From Alphaproteobacteria bacterium (GTDB lineage Bacteria; Pseudomonadota; Alphaproteobacteria; Rhodobacterales; Rhodobacteraceae): a DNA stretch of 35,917 nucleotides. A program made the position numbers and the translations under genes. Location of the stretch: contig RFGB01000164.1 of assembly GCA_003697125.1 (NCBI GenBank), positions 1 through 35,917 on the forward strand, read 5' to 3'. Shown here one piece after another: positions 1 to 8,524 of the stretch (position 1 is its first letter; every line of letters begins with the position of its first letter). The notes under the pieces were generated by a model, which was not told the DNA's origin, did no database searches, and saw only the letters and a program-made list of their open reading frames with translations.

Positions 1-1699
1 CGGCCAGCGGGCGCAGCCGGACGGGCAGCGACAGCCCGCCGGCGCAGGCAACCGCCGCCCCATCGCCCAGCGGCCACAGCCGGGGCGCGGGGGGGCGCAA
101 CGCGACCGGGCCGGCCTCGGCCTCGACGGCGGGCGCGGGCCCCAGCCGCAGCACCATCTCGCTCTCGCCCATCGGATCGCTGACCGCCAGCGGCACCCGG
201 CCGGCCGCCGCGCCATGGCGGGCGGTGACGCGGAAGCCGTCGGTGCGCCGGTGGGGATCGTCGGGCCCGGCCAGCATCGCCAGCGCGGCGCCGGCGCGCA
301 GGGCGAGCAGCCGCTCGGGATCGGGGCGCCATCCGCCGGGAAATGTCTCGGCCAGGAAGGCGGTCGTGACCGCGCCGCGCGCGAAGGCGGGCGCGCGCAG
401 GCAGTCGGCGAGGAAGGCCTGGCCGATGGCCACGCCGGGCATCGCCAGCCTTTCCAGCCCCTCGATCAGCAGCCTGCGGGCGCTGTCGCGGTCGGGGCCA
501 TGGGCGATCAGCTTGGCCAGCAGCGAGTCGTAATGCGTGCCGACCTCCGAGCCTGCGGCGACCCCGGTATCGAAGCGCAGCCCCGGGGGGGCGACCACGT
601 CGATCAGCCGCCCGGTGGCCGGCAGGAAGCCTTCCTCGGGCCGCTCGGCATTGATGCGCACCTCGATGGCGGCGCCGCGGGGGCGGATCTGGTCCTGGCG
701 CAGCGGCAGCGGCAGGCCGGCGGCCTGACGCAGCTGCCATTCCACCAGATCGACGCCGCAGATTTCCTCGGTGACCGGATGTTCGACCTGAAGCCGGGTG
801 TTCATCTCCAGGAAGAAGGGTTCGGTGCCGCCCCGCTCCAGGATGAATTCCACCGTTCCCGCCCCGGCATAGCGGATGGCGCGGGCCAGGTTCAGGGCGT
901 GGTCGAACAGCCGGCGGCGCACGGCATCGGGCAGGTCCGGCGCAGGGGCCTCCTCGATCAGCTTCTGGTGGTTGCGCTGCACCGAACAGTCGCGTTCGTG
1001 GAAATGCACCGCATCGCCCTGCCCGTCGCCGAAGACCTGCACCTCGACATGGCGCGGGGCGAGGATCAGCTTCTCGATGAACAGCGTGTCGTCGCCGAAG
1101 GCCGCGCCGGCCTCGGCGCGGGCCGCGGCCAGCGCGGCGGCGAGATCCTGTGGCCGGTCGACCCGGCGCATCCCGCGCCCGCCCCCGCCGGCACTGGCCT
1201 TGACCATGACCGGGTAGCCGATGCGCGCCGCGGCCTCGGCCAGCGCCTCGTCGGGGGCGCCGGCGGCGGCATAGCCCGGCACCACCGGAACCCCGGCCGC
1301 CTCGGCGATGCGCCGCGCCTCGACCTTCGATCCCATTGCCGCCACCGCCGCGGGATCGGGGCCGACGAAGATCAGCCCCGCCTCGGCGCAGGCCCGCGCG
1401 AAGGCGGCGTTCTCGGACAGGAAGCCATAGCCCGGATGCACCGCGTCGACGCCGCCGGCGCGGGCCGCGGCGATGATCGCGGCGATGTTCAGATAGCTGT
1501 CCGCGGGGGCGGCGGGCCCGATGCACAGCGCGCGGTCGGCCATCCGGACATGCAGCGCGCCGGCATCGGCCTTGGAATGCACCGCGATGCTGCGCAGGCC
1601 CAGACGGCGGCAGGTGGCGATGATCCGGCAGGCGATCTCGCCGCGATTGGCGATCAGGACGGTGCGGATGGGGCGGGGGGCGGTCAGGAAGGCGGTCAT
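1..1699 (-). CDS. Acyl-CoA carboxylase alpha (biotin carboxylase) subunit, partial
   Basis: This subunit carboxylates biotin with ATP and bicarbonate and passes CO2 to the beta subunit encoded just upstream. The frame is open for 566 codons from ATG at 1699 to the window edge. It shows the N-terminal IANRGEIACRI motif (about 16-26), the ATP-grasp glycine loop KASAGGGGRGMR (167-178), KLIEEAPAP (about 246) and EMNTRLQVEHPVTEEICGVD (298-317). All are hallmarks of the AccC/MccA/PccA family. Family members are about 650-670 residues, so the missing left part should hold the biotinyl domain with its AMKM-type lysine. It starts 1 nt after the beta-subunit stop, so translation is probably coupled. 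The substrate (3-methylcrotonyl-, geranyl-, propionyl-CoA) cannot be told from this subunit; the beta partner favours the methylcrotonyl/geranyl group. Confidence 0.95.
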   Translation of the reverse strand, partial: MTAFLTAPRPIRTVLIANRGEIACRIIATCRRLGLRSIAVHSKADAGALHVRMADRALCIGPAAPADSYLNIAAIIAAARAGGVDAVHPGYGFLSENAAFARACAEAGLIFVGPDPAAVAAMGSKVEARRIAEAAGVPVVPGYAAAGAPDEALAEAAARIGYPVMVKASAGGGGRGMRRVDRPQDLAAALAAARAEAGAAFGDDTLFIEKLILAPRHVEVQVFGDGQGDAVHFHERDCSVQRNHQKLIEEAPAPDLPDAVRRRLFDHALNLARAIRYAGAGTVEFILERGGTEPFFLEMNTRLQVEHPVTEEICGVDLVEWQLRQAAGLPLPLRQDQIRPRGAAIEVRINAERPEEGFLPATGRLIDVVAPPGLRFDTGVAAGSEVGTHYDSLLAKLIAHGPDRDSARRLLIEGLERLAMPGVAIGQAFLADCLRAPAFARGAVTTAFLAETFPGGWRPDPERLLALRAGAALAMLAGPDDPHRRTDGFRVTARHGAAAGRVPLAVSDPMGESEMVLRLGPAPAVEAEAGPVALRPPAPRLWPLGDGAAVACAGGLSLPVRLRPLA

Positions 1700-1700
1700 C

Positions 1701-3302
1701 TCACATCCTGTAGACCGGGCGCGCGGGGCGCGGTTCGGGGCGCATCGCGCCGATGGCCAGGCAGATGCCCAGCACCCGGCGGGTGTCGCGGGGGTCGATG
1801 ATGCCGTCGTCGAACAGCCGCGCGGTGCAGAAATAGGGGTCGGACTTCTCCTCGAACATCCGGCGCAGGCGCGCCTCATAGGCGGCCAGCTCCTCCTCGC
1901 TGGCCGGATGGCGCGAGATCGAGGCCCGGCGCAGGTCCATCAGCACCGAGGAGCCGACATCGGGGTTCATGCCCCCCAGCCTGGCGTTCGGCCACATGAA
2001 CATGAAGCGCGGGCGGAAGCCGCGGCCCGACATGCCGTAGTTTCCCGCGCCGTAGGAAGCGCCGGTGACCACCGTATAGCGGGGCACGCGGGCGTTCGAC
2101 ATCGCATAGACCAGCTTGGCGGAATGCTTGGCGATGCCGCCGAGCTCGGCCTCCCGGCCGACCATGAAGCCGGTGGTGTTCTGCAGGAACAGGATCGGCA
2201 CGCCGCGCTGGTCGCACAGCTCGATGAAATGGGTTCCCTTGAGGCAGGCTTCCGAGAACAGCACCCCGTTGTTGGCGATGATGCCGACCGGAAAGCCTTC
2301 GAGATGCGCGAAGCCGGTCACCAGGGTGTCGCCCCAGGCGGGCTTGAATTCGTGGAACGCGCTGTCGTCGACCAGCCGGGCGATGATCTCGCGCTGGTCG
2401 AAGGGCCGCGACAGGTCGGTGCCCAGTATGCCCGGGATCTCGGCGGGATCGTGGCGCGGGGGGCGCGGGGTCCGGCGGCCCGGGGCGAAGGGCTGGGCAT
2501 AGGCCAGCGCGCCCACCATGTCGCGCAGCCGGCCGATGGCGGCGTGCTCGTCCGGGGCGATGTGGTCGCTGACCCCCGACTGCAGCGTGTGCAGCGCCGC
2601 GCCGCCAAGCTCCATGCGGTCCACGATCTCCGATATCGCCGCCTTCACGATCTGCGGCCCGCCCAGATGGATCGAGGCGTTGCCCTCCACCATGACGAAT
2701 TCGTCGCACAGGGCGGGGATGTAGGCGCCCCCCGCGGTGCATTCGCCGAAGACCGCGGCCAGCTGGGGAATGCCTTCGGCCGACATGCGGCACTGACGGA
2801 AGAAGGTGCCGCCGAAATGGTTCTCGTCGTAGAAGACCTCCTCCATCTGGTTCAGGTTGGCGCCGCCGCAATCGACCAGATACAGGACCGGCAGGCGGTT
2901 CTCGCGGGCGATCTCCTGGGCGCGGATGTGCTTCTTCACCGTCTCGCGGAAGAAGCTGCCGCCCTTCACGGTGGCATCATTGGCGATGATCATGCAGGCG
3001 GTGCCCCGCACCGTGCCGATTCCGGTGACGATCCCGGCCGCGGGAAGCTGGTTGTCATAGAGCCCCCAGCCGGCCAGCGGCGTCAGCTCCAGGAAGGCGG
3101 TGCCGGGATCGATCAGCAGGTCGATGCGCTCGCGCACCAGGATCTTGCCGCGGGCGCGATGGCGTTCGACCATCTTCGGCCCGCCGCCCGCCAGCGCCCA
3201 GCCCAGGCGTTCGTGCAGCTGGTCGATCAGCGCATCATAGGCCGCGGCGCGGGCGCGGAAATCGGGGTCTGCGGGGTCGATGCGGGTCTCGAGCACGCTC
3301 AT
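1701..3302 (-). CDS. Acyl-CoA carboxylase beta (carboxyltransferase) subunit, MccB/AtuC type
   Basis: This subunit transfers CO2 from carboxybiotin to an acyl-CoA. At 533 aa it matches the usual MCC beta length (about 535). It has the two crotonase-fold halves: the N half with GECTAGGAYIPAL (about 186-198) and SGVSDH, and the C half with NTTGFMVGREAELGG and a GASYGAGNYGM oxyanion segment. Tracts such as HFGGTFF and FSEACLKGTHFIELCDQR are typical of methylcrotonyl- and geranyl-CoA carboxylases rather than AccD or PccB. The start at 3302 has an AGGA Shine-Dalgarno 6 nt upstream. It lies 24 nt after the PaaK-like gene and 1 nt before the alpha subunit. No enoyl-CoA hydratase or HMG-CoA lyase follows inside the window; they could lie beyond position 1. 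Family call is firm; exact substrate is open. Confidence 0.95.
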   Translation of the reverse strand: MSVLETRIDPADPDFRARAAAYDALIDQLHERLGWALAGGGPKMVERHRARGKILVRERIDLLIDPGTAFLELTPLAGWGLYDNQLPAAGIVTGIGTVRGTACMIIANDATVKGGSFFRETVKKHIRAQEIARENRLPVLYLVDCGGANLNQMEEVFYDENHFGGTFFRQCRMSAEGIPQLAAVFGECTAGGAYIPALCDEFVMVEGNASIHLGGPQIVKAAISEIVDRMELGGAALHTLQSGVSDHIAPDEHAAIGRLRDMVGALAYAQPFAPGRRTPRPPRHDPAEIPGILGTDLSRPFDQREIIARLVDDSAFHEFKPAWGDTLVTGFAHLEGFPVGIIANNGVLFSEACLKGTHFIELCDQRGVPILFLQNTTGFMVGREAELGGIAKHSAKLVYAMSNARVPRYTVVTGASYGAGNYGMSGRGFRPRFMFMWPNARLGGMNPDVGSSVLMDLRRASISRHPASEEELAAYEARLRRMFEEKSDPYFCTARLFDDGIIDPRDTRRVLGICLAIGAMRPEPRPARPVYRM

Positions 3303-3326
3303 CGGCTGTCCTGTGGGCGATGCCGG

Positions 3327-4523
3327 TCAGCGCCGGCGGGCGTCATGCAGGGGCTGGGGGATGGTGAAGCCGGCGACCGCGACCACCCGGTCAAGTCGCA
3401 GGCGGGTGATGCGGCGGAAGGCGTCGCGCACGTCCGCCTCGGCCACCGGCGGGCCGGTCAGCTCCAGCGTCAGCAGGTCGCGCGGGCCCTCGCGGTCGAT
3501 CCTCAGCCGCGCCGCGCGGCCCTGCCCGCCCAGCTCGGCGGCCAGCCGCTCCAGATGGTCGGGATAGACGAAGATCTCCCGCACCTTGACCCCGGCGCCG
3601 ACCCGCCCCTCGATGGGACCCAGCCGGGCGACGAAACCGTCGGGCGAGATTTCCATCGCCCGGGCGACATCGCCGGTTCCGAAGCGGATCATCGGCCAGC
3701 CCGGGTTCAGCGTCGAGACGACCACCTGCCCCGGCGCGCCCGCGGGCAGCGGAGCCCCCGTTTCGGGGTCGCAGACCTGCACCAGCCGGTCGGGATGGGT
3801 GAGATAGCCCGCGCGCCCGGGCTCCTCGTGCCCCACCAGCCCCAGATCGGCGGTGCCATAGGCGGTGTGGACCGCGACGCCATGCTCGGCCTCGATCCGG
3901 GCCCGGCGGGCGGGCCAGTCGCCGGGCTCGCCGACCAGGAAGGCGTGGCGCAGCGTCCAGCCCCCCCGGGTGGGACCGTTGCGCGCCGCCCAGGCCGCGG
4001 CCACCGTCTCGAAATGGCTGGCCGAGCCGAGGAAGGCGGTCACGCCCAGGCTGGCGATCAGGGCGAGCTTGAGCTCGGTCTGGCCGGGGCCGGCGGGCAC
4101 CACGGTCGCGCCCACCGACCGCAGCCCGCGGTCGAAGATCAGCCCCGCGGGGACCAGATGATAGGACCAGGTGTTCAGCGCCACATCCCCCGGCCCCAGC
4201 CCCGCCGCGGCGAAGATTCGCCCCATGCCCATGCCGTCGGCATCGTCGGCGGGCACAGGTTCCATGATCGGCCCCGGCGAGACGAAGACATGGCCGATGC
4301 CCTCGGTCGGGCAGCCGAGGAAGCCCGCGAAGGGCGGATCGGCCGCCTGCAGGCGCATCAGTTCCGCCTTGGCCAGCACCGGCAGCCGGTCGAGCGCGCC
4401 GGGCGTGGCCAGATCGGCCGGCGCCAGCCCCGCGGCCGCCAGCCTGCGCGCCAGCGCCGGGGCGTGGGGCAGCGCCCGGGCCACGGCCGCAGCCAGACGG
4501 GAAAGCCGGGTTGCGCCCGTCAT
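3327..4523 (-). CDS. PaaK-like AMP-forming acyl-CoA ligase family protein, divergent P-loop
   Basis: The 398-aa product aligns in layout with phenylacetate-CoA ligase, but it is about 30-40 residues shorter. AYGTADLGLVGHEE fits the A5 region, RFGTGDVA the A7 region, and GRVGAGVKVREIFVYPDHLE fits the PaaK GR-x-D-x-G-V-x-V-P-x-x-E segment. The adenylate P-loop of PaaK (SSGTTG) is replaced by VSPGPIMEP at 81-89, with no SGTTG anywhere. Proteins of this type are often encoded beside Liv-type transporters, but their reaction is not established to my knowledge. The start at 4523 overlaps the livF stop by 4 nt (ATGA); a longer upstream frame exists but lies inside livF. It may be a ligase, a CoA-ester editing enzyme or a binding protein that has lost adenylation. 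Confidence 0.85.
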   Translation of the reverse strand: MTGATRLSRLAAAVARALPHAPALARRLAAAGLAPADLATPGALDRLPVLAKAELMRLQAADPPFAGFLGCPTEGIGHVFVSPGPIMEPVPADDADGMGMGRIFAAAGLGPGDVALNTWSYHLVPAGLIFDRGLRSVGATVVPAGPGQTELKLALIASLGVTAFLGSASHFETVAAAWAARNGPTRGGWTLRHAFLVGEPGDWPARRARIEAEHGVAVHTAYGTADLGLVGHEEPGRAGYLTHPDRLVQVCDPETGAPLPAGAPGQVVVSTLNPGWPMIRFGTGDVARAMEISPDGFVARLGPIEGRVGAGVKVREIFVYPDHLERLAAELGGQGRAARLRIDREGPRDLLTLELTGPPVAEADVRDAFRRITRLRLDRVVAVAGFTIPQPLHDARRR

Positions 4524-5314
4524 CCCAGCCACCTCTTGCGGCGGCGGTAATGCTTCACCTCGCGATAGCTGGGCCGGTCGCCGCCCGACAGGCCGAGATA
4601 GAATTCCTGCACGTCCTGGTTTCCCATCAGCTCGGCGCGCGTGCCGTGCAGCACGATGCGCCCGCCTTCCATGACATAGCCGTAATCGCACCGGGCGATG
4701 GCCGCGCGGGCGTTCTGTTCGACCATCAGCACCGTCAGCCTCTCCTCGGCCCTGATGCGCCCGATGGTGTCGAACAGCTGCTCGACAAGGACCGGCGCCA
4801 GCCCCATCGAGGGTTCGTCGAGGATCAGCAGCCGCGGGCGGGCCATCAGGGCGCGCCCGATCAGCAGCATCTGCATCTCGCCGCCCGACAGATAGCCGGC
4901 GGTGCGGCCCAGAAGCGCGCGCAGACGCGGGAAATAGCCGAACACCCGTTCCAGATCGGCGCGCACCTCCGCCCCGTCGCGGCGCAGATGCGCGCCCACC
5001 ATCAGGTTCTGGCGCACCGTCAGATGTTCCAGCACGCGGCGGCCTTCCAGGACCTGGACGATCCCCTTGCGGAAGATCGCCGCGGGATCGGCACCGGTGA
5101 TGTCCTGCCCGTCGAAGGCGATGCGGCCGGCGGTGACGGCGCCCTGATCGGCGTGGAGCAGCCCCGAGACCGCCCGGAGCGTGGTGGTCTTGCCCGCGCC
5201 ATTGGCGCCCAGCAGCACCACCATCTGGCCCTCGCGGACCTGGATGTTGGCCGAGCGGAGCACCTGGATCACCCCGCCATAGACCACATCGACATTCGAC
5301 AGGCTCAGCAGCAT
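4520..5314 (-). CDS. livF: Branched-chain-type ABC transporter ATP-binding protein (LivF)
   Basis: This is a cytoplasmic ATPase subunit of a HAAT-family importer, 264 aa. Walker A is GANGAGKTT (36-44), the signature is LSGGEMQML, Walker B is RLLILDEPS, and the His-loop position reads VEQN, as usual in LivF. It carries a basic C-terminal tail (SYREVKHYRRRKRWLG) absent from E. coli LivF, and a very similar tail ends the second LivF of this window (29923-30705). It starts 4 nt after the binding-protein stop and overlaps the PaaK-like gene by 4 nt, so it sits in the middle of the operon. The transported compound is more likely a carboxylic acid than an amino acid, given the CoA ligase, dehydrogenase and carboxylase around it (inference from context). 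Confidence 0.95.
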   Translation of the reverse strand: MLLSLSNVDVVYGGVIQVLRSANIQVREGQMVVLLGANGAGKTTTLRAVSGLLHADQGAVTAGRIAFDGQDITGADPAAIFRKGIVQVLEGRRVLEHLTVRQNLMVGAHLRRDGAEVRADLERVFGYFPRLRALLGRTAGYLSGGEMQMLLIGRALMARPRLLILDEPSMGLAPVLVEQLFDTIGRIRAEERLTVLMVEQNARAAIARCDYGYVMEGGRIVLHGTRAELMGNQDVQEFYLGLSGGDRPSYREVKHYRRRKRWLG

Positions 5315-5318
5315 CGCC

Positions 5319-6512
5319 TCACCACCGCTCCAGCGCCGGCACGTCGAACCAGCCGTCGGTCAGGGTGGTGATGGCGCCGTCGCGCACCACCTCGGCGGTG
5401 GCCTTGATCCGGCCCACGGGAAATGGCGCGGTCTCGTCGTAATCGAGGCTGGGCAGCACCCCGAGGAGCTCCTCCTCGGTGTATTGATGGCCGAGCAGGG
5501 CGTCATACATGGCCTGCCCGTCCACGCCGTCCGCACCCTTCGCCGCGATCGCCCGTTCCAGAACCCTGAGCGCGAGGATCGCCTGGGCGCAGGCCTGGGC
5601 GGTGATCAGGCCCCACCTGCCCTCGGTGGCGAAGCTTTCGAACACGTCGCGCATCGGCAGGTCCGGCCGCCCCGGGGGCGAGAAGCTGAAGGCGGCCATC
5701 GCGCCCTCGAGCCGCTCCAGCGGGATGCCCTTGGAGACCTCGTAGAGCCCGTTATGCGTCGAGGTCACGATCGGCACGCGCTGGCCCAGCTCCTCCATCG
5801 CCTTGACCGCGGCGATCACCTGCGCCGTGGTGCCGCCGATCAGCACCAGGTCGGGCCGTTCGGCCAGAAGCGCGCGCATCTGCGCGGTCAGCGAGACGGG
5901 CGCGGTCTCGGCCCATTGCACCCCCACCACCGCGAAGCGGTCGGGATACTGCCGCGCCAGCTGCTGGACGCCCTTGACCTGGTCGACGAAGCCGGCCTGG
6001 TTCTGGGTCGAGATCGCGCCGATGCGCAGCACGCCACCCTTCCCGGCCTGCAGATGGGCGAACAGCCCGGCGAATTCGTGGCTGTAGGTGGGCCGGACCG
6101 AGAAGTGCCAGCCGCCCGGCTTCCAGACCAGCCCCACCATCGCCGTGCCCAGCAGCATCGGCACCCGGTCATTGGGCAGCCGGCCCATCAGCGTGGTCAG
6201 GTCGGGCGAGCCGAAGCCCAGATGCATGATCGGCCGGTCGCCGGCCAGGATGGCCGGCCAGGTGCGCGCGATCACCGCCCCGTCATAGCGCATGTCATAG
6301 ATCTTCAGCCGGACATCCACGCCCAGATCCTTGCCCACGGTGGCGTTCCACCAGTCGATGGTCGCCTTCAGCCCGGCCATGGCGTCGGGCATCACGTCGG
6401 CGAAGGGGCCGGAATAGTCGGCGCTGGCGGTCATGACATAGGTCCTGGCCATCGCCGTCCCGGCAAGGCCCAGCGCCAGCGCCCCGGCGGCCAGCAGCGT
6501 TCGCTTCAGCAT
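5319..6512 (-). CDS. Periplasmic substrate-binding protein, branched-chain/HAAT family
   Basis: This is the periplasmic receptor of the importer, 397 aa. A Sec signal peptide is clear: K-R then a hydrophobic stretch LLAAGALALGLAGTAMA, with cleavage probably after AMA. The mature part has the periplasmic-binding (type I, LivJ-like) pattern, including MTASADYSGPF, IGAISTQNQAG and PDLVLIGGTTAQVIAAVKAM. I set the start at 6512, not further upstream, because GGAGG stands 7 nt before this ATG and the signal peptide begins here. A 7-bp stem hairpin (6533-6553) sits just upstream in the message, between livM and this gene. The ligand is unknown; the ACAD and carboxylase genes suggest a branched or isoprenoid acid. 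Confidence 0.93.
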   Translation of the reverse strand: MLKRTLLAAGALALGLAGTAMARTYVMTASADYSGPFADVMPDAMAGLKATIDWWNATVGKDLGVDVRLKIYDMRYDGAVIARTWPAILAGDRPIMHLGFGSPDLTTLMGRLPNDRVPMLLGTAMVGLVWKPGGWHFSVRPTYSHEFAGLFAHLQAGKGGVLRIGAISTQNQAGFVDQVKGVQQLARQYPDRFAVVGVQWAETAPVSLTAQMRALLAERPDLVLIGGTTAQVIAAVKAMEELGQRVPIVTSTHNGLYEVSKGIPLERLEGAMAAFSFSPPGRPDLPMRDVFESFATEGRWGLITAQACAQAILALRVLERAIAAKGADGVDGQAMYDALLGHQYTEEELLGVLPSLDYDETAPFPVGRIKATAEVVRDGAITTLTDGWFDVPALERW

Positions 6513-6532
6513 GTCGTCCTCCCTCCTCTGTG

Positions 6533-6553
6533 GCCCGGGTGCACCGCCCGGGC
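6533..6553 (-). promoter_or_regulatory. Intercistronic hairpin upstream of binding-protein gene
   Basis: The arms GCCCGGG (6533-6539) and CCCGGGC (6547-6553) are perfect complements around a 7-nt loop. In the transcript it stands between the livM stop and the Shine-Dalgarno of the binding-protein gene. There is no T tract, so it is not a classic terminator. A stability or processing element that raises binding-protein expression is a reasonable inference. Confidence 0.45.
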
Positions 6554-6568
6554 GCGGTCGCCGGCCGC

Positions 6569-7621
6569 TCAGTTCCGCGGGAACGGCCACAGCCGGAATG
6601 CCGTCATCACCTGATGCCAGAGATGCGCGAGGCCCCGCGGTTCGAGGATCAGCGCCGCCAGCACGCACAGCGCGAGCAGGATCGAGCTGAGGGCGAAGAA
6701 CGCCCCCCCGCCCAGCGCGCTGTCGGATTGCAGCATCAGATTGGCCGCCTTGTGCAGCCCCTCCTGCAGGGCGGTGACGAAGCACACCCCCAGGATCGCC
6801 CCCAGCGGGGAATGCATCCCCCCCACGATCAGCATGCCCAGATACCAGACCGAGGCGAACAGCGTGAAGTTCTGCGCGGTGACGAACTGCAGGAAATAGG
6901 CCATCAGCGCGCCAGCCACCCCCGCGAACAGCGCCCCGGTGAAGAAGGCGGCGATCTTGACGCGGGCCACGGGAATGCCCATCACCTCGGCCGCGGTGTC
7001 GTTGTCATGCACCGCCCGCATCGCCCGGCCCAGCCGCGAGCGCGGCAGGTTGAACCCGCACCACACCGCCAGCACCGTCACCGCGAGGCACAGCCAGTAG
7101 AGCCGCCCCGGCGTGGACAGGCCGATGCCGAACAGCGCGGGCGGCGTCACCGGCAGGCCGACCAGCCCGCCAAGCCACGCCATCGGCAGCGCCATGACGA
7201 TGATCGGGAACATCACCTGCGCCGCCAGCGTGGTCAGCGCCAGGTAGAACCCCCGCACCCGCACCGCCGGCAGGGCGAACAGCACCGACACCGCCCCGGT
7301 GATCAGCGCCGCCACCGGCAGCACCGCCCAGAAGGGCACGCCCATCCCCGAGAGCCTGGCGGTGGCGAAGGCCCCCACCCCGACGAAGGCCGACTGGGCG
7401 ATGTTGATCTGCCCGGCCATGCCCACCGTGACGCAAAGCCCCAGCACCGCGATCAGGGTGATGAACAGGTTGGTCAGCTCGCCCAGAAGCCAGGGGCCGG
7501 CGATCAGCGGCATCGCCGCCAGCACGGCCAGCAGCGCCAGCGCCGACAGGCGCGCGCGGCGCGTCTCCAGCACGCGGGCCTCGGCGGCATGGGTCTCGAA
7601 CCACAGTCCGGTCGGTCGCAT
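6569..7621 (-). CDS. livM: Branched-chain-type ABC transporter permease (LivM)
   Basis: This is an inner-membrane permease of 350 aa with about nine to ten hydrophobic segments and a hydrophilic N-terminus of about 25 residues. The LivM landmarks are present: GMAGQINIAQSAFVGVGA (the GxxGQxSxGxAxFxGxGA motif), LPAVRVRGFYLALTTLA, and the cytoplasmic coupling region SRLGRAMRAVHDNDTAAEVMGI. Near the C-terminus there is a LILEPRGLAHLW segment. It starts 3 nt after the livH stop. It pairs with LivH in the membrane and contacts LivF/LivG. The substrate is not shown by sequence. Confidence 0.95.
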   Translation of the reverse strand: MRPTGLWFETHAAEARVLETRRARLSALALLAVLAAMPLIAGPWLLGELTNLFITLIAVLGLCVTVGMAGQINIAQSAFVGVGAFATARLSGMGVPFWAVLPVAALITGAVSVLFALPAVRVRGFYLALTTLAAQVMFPIIVMALPMAWLGGLVGLPVTPPALFGIGLSTPGRLYWLCLAVTVLAVWCGFNLPRSRLGRAMRAVHDNDTAAEVMGIPVARVKIAAFFTGALFAGVAGALMAYFLQFVTAQNFTLFASVWYLGMLIVGGMHSPLGAILGVCFVTALQEGLHKAANLMLQSDSALGGGAFFALSSILLALCVLAALILEPRGLAHLWHQVMTAFRLWPFPRN

Positions 7622-7624
7622 CGC

Positions 7625-8524
7625 CTAGAGCCTTTCGATCCTGCGCCAGCCGAACAGCCCGTAGGGGCGGATCAGCAGCACCGCGATCATCGCGACATAG
7701 GGCAGCACGCCCGAGGCCGCGCCATTGGTGATCGGGTCGAGATAGGTGGTGGCCAGCGCCTCCAGCACGCCGATGATCACCCCGGCAAGCGGCGCGCCGC
7801 GGATGCTCTCCAGCCCGCCAAGCAACGCCACCGGCAGCGCCTTGAAGCCGATGCCTGCCACCTCGAGCGAGAGGATCGAGCCCGACAGCAGCACCACCGC
7901 GGCCGCGGTGGCCACCAGCGTGCCCAGCACCCAGGCGACCGCGATCGCCTGGCGCACCGACACGCCCAGCGACAGCGCGGTGACGTGGTCCTCGGCCACC
8001 GCGGCCAGCCGCAGCCCCAGGCGCGACCGGGTGAAGAAGACATGCAGCGCGGCGGTCAGCGCCAGGGTGAACAGCGCCCCGATCAGAAGCCGGGTGTTGG
8101 CCAGGAACGGCCCCAGCGTCAGCGCCCCCTCGGGCAGGATCACCGGCGCGGTGCGCGACTGCGCGCCCCACAGCAGCTGCGTCACCCCCCGCAGCAGGAT
8201 CAGCAGCGCCACGCCGGCCATGAAGATGGTGAAGCCCGACTGCCCGATCAGCGGCCGGAAGATGCCGCGTTCCAGCATCACGCCGAAGGCGATGCAGGCC
8301 AGCGCCGTCAGCCCCAGCGCCACCGGCAGCGGCAGCCCGACCCCGGCCGCCCGCGCCCCCTCGGTGACGCTCCACAGCACATAGGCGCCGAACAGCAGAA
8401 CCTCGCCCTGGGCAAGGTTGATGATCCGCGATGCGCGATAGATCACCACGAAGCTGATCGCGACCAGGCCATAGACCAGCCCGACCAGCACGCCCTCGAT
8501 CAGGATCTGGATCAGACCGGTCAT
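7625..8524 (-). CDS. livH: Branched-chain-type ABC transporter permease (LivH)
   Basis: This is a 299-aa inner-membrane permease. It has the LivH signature near the N-terminus (GLVYGLVAISFVVIYRASRI followed by INLAQGE), several membrane segments, and a late LLGGLESIRGAPLAGVIIG motif. It ends with IRPYGLFGWRRIERL, as LivH proteins typically do. The true start is ATG 8524, which overlaps the ligase stop by 4 nt (ATGA). The frame stays open far upstream through the ligase gene, but that extension has no ligase-like or LivH-like sequence and is a GC-bias artefact. Confidence 0.95.
   Translation of the reverse strand: MTGLIQILIEGVLVGLVYGLVAISFVVIYRASRIINLAQGEVLLFGAYVLWSVTEGARAAGVGLPLPVALGLTALACIAFGVMLERGIFRPLIGQSGFTIFMAGVALLILLRGVTQLLWGAQSRTAPVILPEGALTLGPFLANTRLLIGALFTLALTAALHVFFTRSRLGLRLAAVAEDHVTALSLGVSVRQAIAVAWVLGTLVATAAAVVLLSGSILSLEVAGIGFKALPVALLGGLESIRGAPLAGVIIGVLEALATTYLDPITNGAASGVLPYVAMIAVLLIRPYGLFGWRRIERL

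Noticed and set aside
1521-4550. A 1009-codon plus-strand open frame opposite the carboxylase and PaaK-like genes
   Set aside because: Pure shadow of minus-strand genes in GC-rich DNA; low-complexity Arg/Gly/His/Gln composition, no ribosome-binding site, and clear families on the other strand.
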